From Collinsella sp. (GTDB taxonomy: Bacteria; Actinomycetota; Coriobacteriia; Coriobacteriales; Coriobacteriaceae): a DNA stretch of 64,000 nt. The notes beneath the pieces are model-generated. The model worked only from the letters and a program-made list of their open reading frames with translations, had not been told where the DNA came from and did not search any database. The translations under genes and the position numbers were made by a program. Of this stretch, positions 38,884 to 47,055 are shown piece after piece (within the stretch, counting starts at the first letter, position 1; each line of letters starts with the position of its first letter). The stretch lies in NCBI GenBank assembly GCA_031296755.1, contig JAUMMZ010000016.1:14768-78767 (forward strand), in the 5' to 3' direction.

Positions 38884-40197
38884 ATGCAGGCACAGAAGGC
38901 GGAGGGAACCCGCGACCTTATCGGCGCCGAGATGCGCGCCTGGCAAAAGATGCAGCAGATTGCGGCCGGCGTGTTCGAGCCGTTTGGTTTTAAACCCATC
39001 GAGACGCCCGCGATCGAGCAGGTTGACGTGTTTGTCCACGGTATCGGCCAGTCGACCGACGTCGTGCGCAAGGAAATGTTCCGCGTGTTCAGCGGTGCCA
39101 ACCTGGAGCGCGTCTTTACCGAGGGCACCGACACCAAACTCAAGCCCAAGCAGCGCCTGGCACTTCGCCCCGAGGGCACGGCCGGCGTGGTGCGCGCCGT
39201 CGTCGAGAACAATCTGGTGCCCCAGGGCTCCACGCCGTTTAAGGCTTACTACGCCGAGGCCATGTTCCGCGGCGAGCGTCCCCAGAAGGGCCGCCTGCGC
39301 CAGTTCCACCAGGTGGGCATCGAGTGGCTCGGCGCTCCCGATCCGGCGGCAGACGCCGAGTGCATCATCATGCTCATGGAGTTTTACAAGCGCCTGGGCT
39401 TCGATCTTTCCAAGCTTCGTCTGCTCATTAACTCGATGGGCGACGCTCAGTGCCGTCCGGCTTACCGCGAGCAAGTCAAGCAGTTTATCCTCGATCACGC
39501 AGACGAGATGTGCGATGAGTGCCGCGAGCGCGCCGAGCTCAACCCGCTGCGTGCCTTTGACTGCAAGAACGACCACTGCCGCGAGATCATGGCCGAGGCT
39601 CCGCTGATGGGTGACAACCTGTGCGATGAGTGCCGCGAGCACTACGAGCAGGTCAAGCGCTATCTGGATGCCGCCGGTATCGAGTATGTCGAGGATCCCA
39701 CCTTGGTGCGCGGCCTGGACTACTACACCCGTACTGTCTTTGAGGTCGAGGCCCCTGGCGCCGGCGTCGGCTCCATCGGCGGCGGCGGCCGCTACGATGG
39801 CCTGGTCGAGCTCGAGGGTGGCAAGCCCACGGCGGGCGTCGGCTTTGCTGTCGGTTTTGAGCGCGCCCTGCTGGCCCTGCAGGCCTTTGGCAGCGATTTG
39901 GGTGCCGATGAGGCCCCGTGCGTCTATGTCGCCAACGCCGGCAAGGAGCTGCGTCAGAACGTCTTTGCCATTACGCAGGAGCTTCGCGCCGCAGGTATCG
40001 TGACCGAGGCCGACTATCAGGGTCGTTCGCTCAAGGCCCAGTTTAAGCAAGCCGATAAGGTAGGCGCCAAGCTCATCTTGGTCCTGGGTGGCGACGAGCT
40101 TGCCGCCGGCAAGGTCAAAGTGCGCGACATGCAGAGCCATGACGAGGTGCTCGCCGATCTGGACAACGTCGTCGAGGCGGTTCGCGAGCGCCTGTAG
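38884..40197 (+). CDS. hisS: Histidyl-tRNA synthetase
   Basis: 437 residues from ATG 38884, behind AGAAAGG; a TTG two codons upstream is unlikely. A class II synthetase charging tRNA-His. N-terminal EGTRDLIGAEM, motif 2 AEAMFRGERPQKGRLRQFHQ, HisA motif LVRGLDYYTRTVFEV, the GGGGRYDGLVE loop, motif 3 GVGFAVGFERALLAL and a C-terminal anticodon-binding domain. A Cys-rich insertion (MCDECRERAEL, FDCKNDHCREIM, LCDECREHY) between motif 2 and HisA fits the family. aspS, often next to hisS, is 9.5 kb downstream here. Confidence 0.97.
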   Translation: MQAQKAEGTRDLIGAEMRAWQKMQQIAAGVFEPFGFKPIETPAIEQVDVFVHGIGQSTDVVRKEMFRVFSGANLERVFTEGTDTKLKPKQRLALRPEGTAGVVRAVVENNLVPQGSTPFKAYYAEAMFRGERPQKGRLRQFHQVGIEWLGAPDPAADAECIIMLMEFYKRLGFDLSKLRLLINSMGDAQCRPAYREQVKQFILDHADEMCDECRERAELNPLRAFDCKNDHCREIMAEAPLMGDNLCDECREHYEQVKRYLDAAGIEYVEDPTLVRGLDYYTRTVFEVEAPGAGVGSIGGGGRYDGLVELEGGKPTAGVGFAVGFERALLALQAFGSDLGADEAPCVYVANAGKELRQNVFAITQELRAAGIVTEADYQGRSLKAQFKQADKVGAKLILVLGGDELAAGKVKVRDMQSHDEVLADLDNVVEAVRERL

Positions 40198-40254
40198 CGC
40201 ATCTTTTTGAGCTTCGGGCCTGCTAACGTGCCCTGCTCATGGAGAGCGATTGTT

Positions 40255-40293
40255 ACGGGGGTGTTTCGCTTTTATGCGGAATGCCCCCGTTTA
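40255..40293 (+). terminator. Terminator after hisS
   Basis: 15-bp stem with wobble pairs, ACGGGGGTGTTTCGC (40255-40269) / GCGGAATGCCCCCGT (40276-40290), then TTTA. Confidence 0.7.
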
Positions 40294-40350
40294 CGTATGC
40301 CGCCCACCGAGAAATACGACCATTTAGGGCAAAAACCTTTGCAATGCAGA

Positions 40351-40410
40351 AAATACTTTTGTGTGGTAAAGCGCAATCAGTGTCGAAAGTATTTCTCAAG
40401 CGCCTATAAT
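40351..40410 (+). promoter_or_regulatory. ppc promoter region with inverted repeat
   Basis: TATAAT at 40405-40410 is a consensus -10, 33 bases before the start region. Upstream, AAATACTTT (40351-40359) and AAAGTATTT (40386-40394) are perfect inverted repeats with centres 35 bases apart, flanking the expected -35 position. They are a candidate operator for an unknown regulator. Confidence 0.45.
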
Positions 40411-40454
40411 GAATACCGCATGTTACGTGCATAGAAGGAGGAATGGGAGGAAAC

Positions 40455-43268
40455 GTGGCTGAGAACCTAAGCAACCAGTCTGTACCCGAAGCCGCGGCGC
40501 GCGTCGCTGCCGTGGTCAACCGCCTCGTTAACCGAATCGGCTCGAATGCCGAGTCCAGGGAGCGTCTCGCCGAGATCGAGATCCCCGAGGAGCTGCGCGA
40601 CAATCTGGCGCTGTTCTTGCGCCTGGAGCGCCGTGTGCTTAGCGAGTATGATCCCGAGATCGCGGACCTGTTCGACAAGATTTTGACAGCCGAGATTGTG
40701 GTCAATGCCGGCAACCCCGGTACCTGCGCTGCCGACGAAGCCGTCGACGAGCAGGGCGTGCCCACCGCCGACGAGCCCACTGCCGTGGCATTTCGTGAGG
40801 TCGTCGATTTGATCGACAGCCTGCCGCTCGATAAGCAGCAGGTCATCGTTCGCGCCTTTACGAGCTTTTTCCATCTGGCAAACCTGTCGGAGGAGAACTA
40901 CCGTGTGGCGCAGCTGCGCGAGCGCGAGGCCGGTGCGTCGACCGATACCGAGGTCGATCCTGCCAACGAGCTTACCGTTGCCTATCACCAGCTGGTGAAT
41001 GAGCTGGGTGTCGAGGGTGCCAACGAGCTGCTCGACAAGCTCGAGTTCCACCCTGTCTTTACCGCACATCCCACCGAGGCCCGTCGTAAGGCCGTCGAGG
41101 GCAAGATCCGCCGTATCTCCAACCTGCTGGAGGAGCGTCCGCGTCTGGGCGGCTCCGACCTGGTGGAGAACGAGCGCCATATGCTGCAGGAGATCGACGC
41201 CCTGGTGCGTACGAGTCCCATCGCGCTCAAGAAGCCCACGCCGGTCGAGGAAGCCGATACCATCATCGACATCTTCGATAACACGCTGTTCGACGTTATC
41301 CCCGTTATCTATCGTCGTTTTGACGATTGGGTGCTGGGCGACAAGGCCGGTACTGTGCCGCCGCTGTGCCCGGCGTTCTTCCATCCCGGCAGCTGGATCG
41401 GTTCCGACCGCGACGGTAACCCCAACGTCACCGCCAAGGTGAGCCGTGAGGTCGCCGCCAAGTACTTTACGCACATGGTGCTCAAGCTCGAGGACAAGTG
41501 CCGCCACATCGGCCGCAACCTCACGCTCGAAGCCACCTACAGCAAGCCGTCTGCCGAGCTCATCAACCTGTGGAACCATCAGGTCGAGATGAGCCCTCGT
41601 TACACGGCCCGCGCCGAGCTGATCTCCGAGCACGAGCCTCATCGCGCCGTCATGCTCGTCATGGCCGACCGCCTGAACGCCACCGTGCGTCGCATCACCG
41701 ACACCATGTACCACAGCGCCGACGAGTTCCTGGATGACCTGCGCGTCGTCCAGCGTTCGCTTGCTGCCTGCGGTGCCGTCCGTGCCGCCTACGGTCCGGT
41801 CCAGACCATCATCTGGCAGGTCGAGTCCTTCGGCTTCCATATGGTCGAGATGGAGTTCCGTCAGCACTCCGTGGTGCACGCCCGCGCCCTCAAGGATATC
41901 CACGAGAACGGTATCCATGGTGACCTGCAGCCCATGACGCGCGAGGTCATCGACACCTTCCGTGCCATCGGTTCCATCCAAAAGCGCTACGGCAAGAAGA
42001 TGGCGCACCGCTACATCATCTCGTTTACCAAGAGTGCCCAGCATGTGGCCGACGTCTTTGAGCTGGCCCACCTGTCCTTCGCACACGAGGAAGACGTTCC
42101 CGAGCTCGACGTGATCCCGCTGTTCGAGCAGCTCGAGGACCTCGAGGGCTGCGTCGACGTGCTCGATCAGATGCTTACGCTGCCCGTGGTGCAAAAGCGC
42201 CTTGCCCAGACCAACCGCCGCATGGAGGTTATGCTGGGCTATTCCGACTCCTCCAAGGACGCCGGTCCTACCACGGCCATGCTCGCGCTGCATTCCGCGC
42301 AGGAGCGCATCGCCAAGTGGGCAGAGAAGAACGATATCGACCTGGTGCTCATGCACGGTCGCGGCGGTGCCGTGGGCCGTGGCGGCGGCCCTGCCAACAA
42401 GGCCGTGCTGGCGCAGCCCAAGGGTTCGGTCAACTGCTTCTTTAAGCTCACCGAACAGGGCGAGGTCATCTTTGCCCGTTACGGCAACCGCACGCTGGCT
42501 CAGCGCCATGTTGAGTCCGTTGCCGCCGCAACGCTTTTGCAGTCGGCCCCGAGTGTCGAGAAGACCAACACCGAGACCACGCAGAAGTTCTGGGATATGG
42601 CCGAGAAGCTCAACACTGCAAGCCACGAACGCTATCTGGACCTGCTGAACACCGAGGACTTTACACCGTGGTTCTCGACCGTGACGCCGCTGACCGAGGT
42701 CGGTCTGCTGCCGATCGGCTCGCGTCCCGCCAAGCGCGGTCTGGGCGCCAAGTCGCTCGATGACCTGCGTACCATCCCGTGGATCTTCAGCTGGAGCCAG
42801 GCGCGCATTAACCTGGCCGCTTGGTACGGTCTGGGCACCGCCTGCGAGCAGCTTGGCGATCTTGACCAGCTCAAGGCTGCCTACCAGGAGTGGCCGTTCT
42901 TCCGCACCTTTATCGACAACATCGAGATGTCGATCGCCAAGACCGACCAGCGCATCGCCAAGATGTATCTGCACCTGGGCGACCGCCAGGATCTGTCCGA
43001 GAAGGTCTTTACCGAGATGCAGCTCACGCGTAAGTGGGTCCTTGCCATCGTCGGTGACGAGTGGCCGCTGCAGCGCCGTCGCGTGCTCGGCTGCGCCGTC
43101 CGTGTACGTAACCCCTATGTCGACGCCCTGTCCATCGCCCAGGTCCGCGCCCTTCGCGAGGTGCGTATGAACCAGGACGAGATGGCCGAGGAGAAGAAGG
43201 CCGAGTACATGAGCCTGATTCTTTCGACTGTGACCGGCGTCTCGGCAGGATTGCAGAACACGGGGTAA
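40455..43268 (+). CDS. ppc: Phosphoenolpyruvate carboxylase
   Basis: 937 residues from GTG 40455 (GGGAGG 4 bases upstream). ATG 40443 is the alternative, but AAGGAGG lies only 1-2 bases before it. Ppc carboxylates PEP with bicarbonate to oxaloacetate, the main anaplerotic step in fermenting cells. The catalytic His region is VFTAHPTEARRKAVEGK. Further conserved blocks are WIGSDRDGNPNVT, EMEFRQHS, VMLGYSDSSKDAG, LMHGRGGAVGRGGGPANKAV and the C-terminal QNTG that closes the active site. Full length and intact. A 24-nt spacer separates its stop from a long double-decker hairpin. Confidence 0.97.
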   Translation: MAENLSNQSVPEAAARVAAVVNRLVNRIGSNAESRERLAEIEIPEELRDNLALFLRLERRVLSEYDPEIADLFDKILTAEIVVNAGNPGTCAADEAVDEQGVPTADEPTAVAFREVVDLIDSLPLDKQQVIVRAFTSFFHLANLSEENYRVAQLREREAGASTDTEVDPANELTVAYHQLVNELGVEGANELLDKLEFHPVFTAHPTEARRKAVEGKIRRISNLLEERPRLGGSDLVENERHMLQEIDALVRTSPIALKKPTPVEEADTIIDIFDNTLFDVIPVIYRRFDDWVLGDKAGTVPPLCPAFFHPGSWIGSDRDGNPNVTAKVSREVAAKYFTHMVLKLEDKCRHIGRNLTLEATYSKPSAELINLWNHQVEMSPRYTARAELISEHEPHRAVMLVMADRLNATVRRITDTMYHSADEFLDDLRVVQRSLAACGAVRAAYGPVQTIIWQVESFGFHMVEMEFRQHSVVHARALKDIHENGIHGDLQPMTREVIDTFRAIGSIQKRYGKKMAHRYIISFTKSAQHVADVFELAHLSFAHEEDVPELDVIPLFEQLEDLEGCVDVLDQMLTLPVVQKRLAQTNRRMEVMLGYSDSSKDAGPTTAMLALHSAQERIAKWAEKNDIDLVLMHGRGGAVGRGGGPANKAVLAQPKGSVNCFFKLTEQGEVIFARYGNRTLAQRHVESVAAATLLQSAPSVEKTNTETTQKFWDMAEKLNTASHERYLDLLNTEDFTPWFSTVTPLTEVGLLPIGSRPAKRGLGAKSLDDLRTIPWIFSWSQARINLAAWYGLGTACEQLGDLDQLKAAYQEWPFFRTFIDNIEMSIAKTDQRIAKMYLHLGDRQDLSEKVFTEMQLTRKWVLAIVGDEWPLQRRRVLGCAVRVRNPYVDALSIAQVRALREVRMNQDEMAEEKKAEYMSLILSTVTGVSAGLQNTG

Positions 43269-43291
43269 TCGATAGCCCTGTGGCTCTCACC

Positions 43292-43418
43292 GGGACCCGA
43301 CGGGTTTCCCTCTGAATGCGTCCTCGCACTTGAAGCCCCCTTATCCTGCTCCTTCGGAGCTGCGGATAAGGGGGCTTCGTGCTGCGGAATGCATTCAGAG
43401 GGAAACCCGTCGGGCCCC
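43292..43418. repeat. Double-decker hairpin A, after ppc
   Basis: Outer arms of 28 bases (43292-43319 / 43391-43418, one mismatch); a symmetric internal loop GTCCTCGCACTT (43320-43331) / GTGCTGCGGAAT (43379-43390); a perfect inner stem of 15 bp (43332-43346 / 43364-43378); and a small terminal stem GCTCC/GGAGC. Hairpin B after the lactate channel gene has the same plan with different stems. The remaining stretch to 44149 holds a half-copy relic, two short dispersed motifs and a hairpin before larA; no gene is convincing there. Confidence 0.85.
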
Positions 43419-43485
43419 TTCGTCCTCGGTCTTCAGGGATTAAAGCTGATGAAAATAAAGTGCGCTTCGCGCCTAATGTGGAGTG

Positions 43486-43516
43486 CGGCGAGGGCTTCTT
43501 GCGTCCTGCGGAGTGT
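43486..43516 (+). repeat. Right-half relic of a double-decker hairpin
   Basis: GTGCGGCGAGGGCTTCTTGC followed by GTCCTGCGGAGTG matches the right inner arm and right internal loop of hairpin B (46299-46329). No pairing left half is visible. Confidence 0.55.
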
Positions 43517-43595
43517 GCCTAAAAGTAAACTAATGGCGGGCCCTGCGATGTCCGGTCTTCGGCGGATCAGCTGCTGGGTGAGGGTGGTGCCTGGG

Positions 43596-43625
43596 GCGAC
43601 GTGCAAAAAACGGAGTTTTCAGCAG
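43596..43625 (+). repeat. Dispersed motif, copy 1
   Basis: GCGACGTGCAAAAAACGGAG then TTTTCAGCAG. It matches the copies at 43808-43836 (opposite strand) and 63699-63728 except in the central A/T run. Confidence 0.6.
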
Positions 43626-43807
43626 CAAAAGATTGATGCATAAGGCCATAGCCGGCTTTCGCTGCCTTTGTTGATGCCTTTGCACGCTAATTGGGGCCTT
43701 GGCGATGCCCGTATATGGCTGGTTTCTCGCCGCATGCTATCCAGATGGGACGAGTCATGAGGACTATCTACCTTTTGAAAGACTTTTGACACCAAAATCT
43801 TATCCCG

Positions 43808-43836
43808 CGATGCTGAATACTCGCAAAAATGCACGC
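43808..43836 (-). repeat. Dispersed motif, copy 2
   Basis: On the minus strand it reads CGTGCATTTTTGCGAGTATT then CAGCATCGC. It is preceded on that strand by GGTGGTACCC, as copies 1 and 3 are preceded by GGTGGTGCC and GGTACC. Confidence 0.6.
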
Positions 43837-43968
43837 TCCGGAGGGTACCACCCTGTTACGGCTAGAAATCCATGCGCCATTTTATGCAATTAATTAACGC
43901 ATTTATGCAAAATGGCTTACGTGCGTACGTCTCGGGCTAGATGTTTGCCTCGGCGCTGCGTAAATCAT

Positions 43969-44026
43969 CCTGTCTATAGTGTCTTTGACAGGCGGTCGCG
44001 GTCCCGTTTGGGGTCGCGGCCGTTTT
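43969..44026 (+). terminator. Two hairpins upstream of larA
   Basis: CCTGTC/GACAGG (43969-43974/43987-43992) is followed by a 12-bp stem with wobbles, GGTCGCGGTCCC/GGGGTCGCGGCC (43994-44005/44010-44021), then GTTTTG. It may end upstream transcripts or act as a leader for larA, whose start lies 124 bases downstream. Confidence 0.5.
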
Positions 44027-44149
44027 GTTGTGGGTCAAATATGAACGTTGTGTTAATGAGTCGGTGGACGGTGGTGTTTTTCGGTGAGCGGCGTATCCTT
44101 CCAACGGTTTATCTAGTGTGTCAGTTGAAAAGGAAGAGGGCGCTCGTCA

Positions 44150-45454
44150 TTGTTTGAATGTGAACTGCCGTTTGACCACAAGACGTTGCATCTGGAGCTC
44201 GAGGATAAGAACTTTGCGGGTGTGATGGAAGGTCATCAAAACGAGTTTAAGACTACAAAATCGCAGGAAGAGCTGGTGGAGGAGTCGCTTGCCAACCCTT
44301 ATGGCTCGCCTTCGCTCGAGGAGCTTTGTGCTGGCAAGAAGGATATTGTCATCATTAGCTCCGATCATACGCGTCCCGTTCCCTCGTGTGTGACGATGCC
44401 TATTCTGCTGCATCACATCCATTCCGCTGCGCCCGAGGCTCGAGTGCGTATTTTGGTTGCTACGGGTATGCACCGTCCGTCGACGCACGAGGAACTCGTC
44501 AACAAGTATGGCGAGGAGATTGTTGCCAACGAGGAAATCGTTATGCACGTCGCGACTGACGACAGTATGATGAAAAAGATCGGCACCCTGCCTTCTGTTG
44601 GCGAGTGCATCATCAACAAGATTGCCGCCGATTGCGATCTGCTGCTTGCCGAGGGCTTCATTGAGCCGCATTTCTTTGCCGGTTTCTCTGGTAGCCGTAA
44701 GTCCGTGCTGCCCGGTATCGCTAGCTACAAGACCATCATGTACAACCACAACGGTCAGTTTGTGAACGATTCTCATTCGCGTGCCGGCAACCTGTGCCAC
44801 AACCATGTGAGCGAGGACATGTTTGCCGCTGCCGAGATGGCTCACCTTGCCTTTGTGCTCAACGTGGTGCTCAACGGCAAGCACGAGGTCATCGGCTCCT
44901 TTGCCGGTGACATTCACAAGGCACACGAGGCTGGCTGCGAGTTCGTGAAGAGCCTTGCCGGCGTTGAGCCCGTCGAGTGCGAGATTGCCATCACCACCAA
45001 CGGCGGCTACCCGCTCGACCAGAACATCTATCAGGCCGTGAAGGGCATGTGCGCTGCCGAGGCCACGCTTCCCGAGGGCGGCGTGATTATTGATGTCGCC
45101 GGTTGCGCCGACGGTCACGGTGGCGAAGGCTTCTATCACAACATCGCCGACAACGATCCGGCGGAGTTTGAGCGCGCCTGCATCGACCGTCCTAAGGACG
45201 AGACCCTGCCCGACCAGTGGACGAGCCAGATTTTCGCCCGCATCCTGGCGCATCACCCTGTGATTATGGTCACCGACCTGTGCGATCACCAGATGCTCAA
45301 GGATATGCACATGACGCCGGTCAACACTATCGAGGAGGCGCTCAAGCTCGCCTTTGAGATGAAGGGTGCCGATGCCAAGGTTGCCGTCATTCCCGATGGC
45401 CTGGGCGTTGTCGTCGCGCAGCACAAGTGCACGGCCCAAACGAATCGTTTATAA
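44150..45454 (+). CDS. larA: Nickel-pincer lactate racemase family protein
   Basis: 434 residues. The start is probably TTG 44150, with GGAAGAGGG 10 bases upstream. LarA interconverts D- and L-lactate with a covalently bound nickel-pincer nucleotide. The cofactor Lys is in FSGSRKSVLPGIASY, and the Ni/active-site His residues are in ATGMHRPST and EPHFFAGF. The acidic/His motif SSDHTRPVPS is present. LarA relatives can also act on other 2-hydroxy acids, so the exact substrate is inferred. Support comes from the neighbours: an aquaporin-type lactate channel gene follows after 22 bases, and larC and larB lie convergently just downstream. Confidence 0.9.
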   Translation: MFECELPFDHKTLHLELEDKNFAGVMEGHQNEFKTTKSQEELVEESLANPYGSPSLEELCAGKKDIVIISSDHTRPVPSCVTMPILLHHIHSAAPEARVRILVATGMHRPSTHEELVNKYGEEIVANEEIVMHVATDDSMMKKIGTLPSVGECIINKIAADCDLLLAEGFIEPHFFAGFSGSRKSVLPGIASYKTIMYNHNGQFVNDSHSRAGNLCHNHVSEDMFAAAEMAHLAFVLNVVLNGKHEVIGSFAGDIHKAHEAGCEFVKSLAGVEPVECEIAITTNGGYPLDQNIYQAVKGMCAAEATLPEGGVIIDVAGCADGHGGEGFYHNIADNDPAEFERACIDRPKDETLPDQWTSQIFARILAHHPVIMVTDLCDHQMLKDMHMTPVNTIEEALKLAFEMKGADAKVAVIPDGLGVVVAQHKCTAQTNRL

Positions 45455-45476
45455 CCGACAAGAAAGATAAGGTTTT

Positions 45477-46208
45477 ATGCTTACCAAACTCCTCTGCGAA
45501 TTCGGCGCAACGGCCCTCATGATCATCTTTGGCGTGGGCGTACACTGCGATACCGTGCTTAAGGGCACCAAGTATCAGGGCTCCGGCCACATGTTTGCCA
45601 TCACCACCTGGTCTTTTGGCATCTCGGTCGCTCTGTTTATCTTTGGCGGCGCCGTGTGCATGAACCCCGCCATGGTGCTTGCCCAGTGCATCGTAGGCCT
45701 GGTGCCGTGGAGCAGCTGCATTCCCTTCATGATTGCCGATATGCTCGGCGGCTTTGCGGGCGCCGTGATCGCGTGGTTGATGTATGCCGATGAGTTCAAG
45801 GCTTCCGATGGCGTCGTCGACCCCATTGCCCAGCGCAACATCTTCTCGACCAACCCCACCACCGAGGGTACGAACTACGCCCGTAACTTCTTCTGCGAGG
45901 CTATCTGCACCTTTGTGTTCATCAGCGCCATCCTCGCTGCCGCTAGCCGCGCCGGCGAGAACGTTCTGATGCTCGCCATCTGCGTCGGCCTGATCGTTTG
46001 GGCCGTTGGCATGGGCATGGGCGGCATCACCGGCTTCGCCATGAACCAGGCTCGTGACCTTGGTCCTCGCATGGCCTATCAGGTGCTGCCGATCAAGAAC
46101 AAGGCTGACAACAACTGGAAGTACGGCCTGCTCGTTCCTGGCATCGCTCCGTTTGTCGGTGCCGCTCTGGCTGCACTGTTTGTGCACGGTTTCTTGGGCA
46201 TGTTCTAG
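45477..46208 (+). CDS. MIP family channel, LarD-like lactate/glycerol facilitator
   Basis: 243 residues with six hydrophobic segments. The first aquaporin half-helix motif is intact (VCMNPAMVL). The second, normally NPARD, reads NQARDLGPRMA, so Pro is replaced by Gln. LarD-type aquaglyceroporins move lactic acid across the membrane and are encoded with larA in Lactiplantibacillus. Here the gene follows larA after 22 bases, behind AAGAAAGATAAGG, so it is very probably one operon with it. A glycerol or water channel role cannot be excluded from the sequence alone. Confidence 0.85.
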   Translation: MLTKLLCEFGATALMIIFGVGVHCDTVLKGTKYQGSGHMFAITTWSFGISVALFIFGGAVCMNPAMVLAQCIVGLVPWSSCIPFMIADMLGGFAGAVIAWLMYADEFKASDGVVDPIAQRNIFSTNPTTEGTNYARNFFCEAICTFVFISAILAAASRAGENVLMLAICVGLIVWAVGMGMGGITGFAMNQARDLGPRMAYQVLPIKNKADNNWKYGLLVPGIAPFVGAALAALFVHGFLGMF

Positions 46209-46232
46209 TCAAAGGACGGCTCTATAAGGTCC

Positions 46233-46357
46233 GGGCTCGGTAGGGGTTAACTTTCCAACGCGTCCTCGGACATGCAAAAAGGCTCGCTGCGCACTTTGTG
46301 CGGCGAGCCTTTTTGCGTCCTGCGGAGTGCGTTGGAAAGTTAACCCCTACCGAGCCC
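46233..46357. repeat. Double-decker hairpin B, after the lactate channel gene
   Basis: Perfect outer arms of 29 bases (46233-46261 / 46329-46357), internal loop GTCCTCGGACAT (46262-46273) / GTCCTGCGGAGT (46317-46328), inner stem of 14 bp (46274-46287 / 46303-46316) and a small terminal hairpin. It begins 25 bases after the stop codon, like hairpin A after ppc. In 46358-46513, up to the end of the convergent tetR gene, I see nothing recognisable. Confidence 0.85.
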
Positions 46358-46513
46358 TGGGCATTCTTGGCTGTGTTCGAACAAGCAACTCAACATATAT
46401 ATCTGAATTTAGATGGGAGGGGCTTGTTGCTGGTAGGGGCGTTGGGTAGCTGCTGACACTTTGGGATGCGTGGGGCCCTGGGTTGGGGCGATGTTTTGGG
46501 ATGAGCTACTTAC

Positions 46514-47053
46514 TTAGGTGAAGAGGGGTTTTATGGCTGATAGGTAGTCTTTGGCTACGTCGGCTTTTTCTGCTTGGAAGTTGTGCCAGGCCCACCATTG
46601 GACCATTCCTACGAAGCTTGAGGCTATGTGGTGTAGTAAAAAGCTGCGGTCCATGGTGCCGGCGGGGCCTGCGGGGTCGACGGGGACCGTTTCGGCTGCG
46701 CGCGACATGATGGTCTTGCGGAGGCTGTCGGCGAAGACGCGTGAGCCGGCGCCGGCTACGAGGGCTCGAACGCCCTGGCGGCGCTCCCAAAGGTTGTTGA
46801 GGATATGCTCGACCTGCACGAGTGGGTCGTCGAGCGGTGTGCCATCATCGTCGAGGGCGTGGGTGCAGATATCGCTCACGAGCTCAGCGAGTAGGTCATC
46901 TTTGCTTTTGAAGAGGCCATAGAACGTGGCCCGACCCACATGGGCGCGAGCGATGATGTCGCCGACGGTGATCTTGCCATAGTCCTCTTCGCGCAGAAGC
47001 GCGGAGAACGCCGAGACGATCGCGGCGCGGCTTTTGGCCTTGCGGGTATCCAT
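46514..47053 (-). CDS. TetR family transcriptional regulator
   Basis: 179 residues, with ATG at 47053, 3 bases after the larC stop; longer frames run back into larC and are rejected. The N-terminal helix-turn-helix domain is typical: AIVSAFSALLREEDYGKITV then GDIIARAHVGRATFYGLFKS. The C-terminal ligand/dimer domain (residues about 60-179) is of the TetR_C group seen with ATFYxHF-type regulators. It is cotranscribed with larB and larC, so it is a good candidate to regulate the lar genes, though the inducer is unknown. Confidence 0.88.
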   Translation of the reverse strand: MDTRKAKSRAAIVSAFSALLREEDYGKITVGDIIARAHVGRATFYGLFKSKDDLLAELVSDICTHALDDDGTPLDDPLVQVEHILNNLWERRQGVRALVAGAGSRVFADSLRKTIMSRAAETVPVDPAGPAGTMDRSFLLHHIASSFVGMVQWWAWHNFQAEKADVAKDYLSAIKPLFT

Positions 47054-47055
47054 GG

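Noticed and set aside
40467..42974. Open frame of 835 codons opposite ppc
   Set aside because: It is a GC-driven shadow frame. Ppc is intact on the other strand, and the antisense sequence is low in family-like features.
43389..44149. Several small open frames between ppc and larA
   Set aside because: They run through hairpin and repeat sequence, lack ribosome sites and have no protein-like composition.
43292..46357. Double-decker hairpins as integron attC sites
   Set aside because: They lack the paired core sites with extrahelical bases, and the intervening genes are a chromosomal operon rather than promoterless cassettes. No integrase gene is visible.
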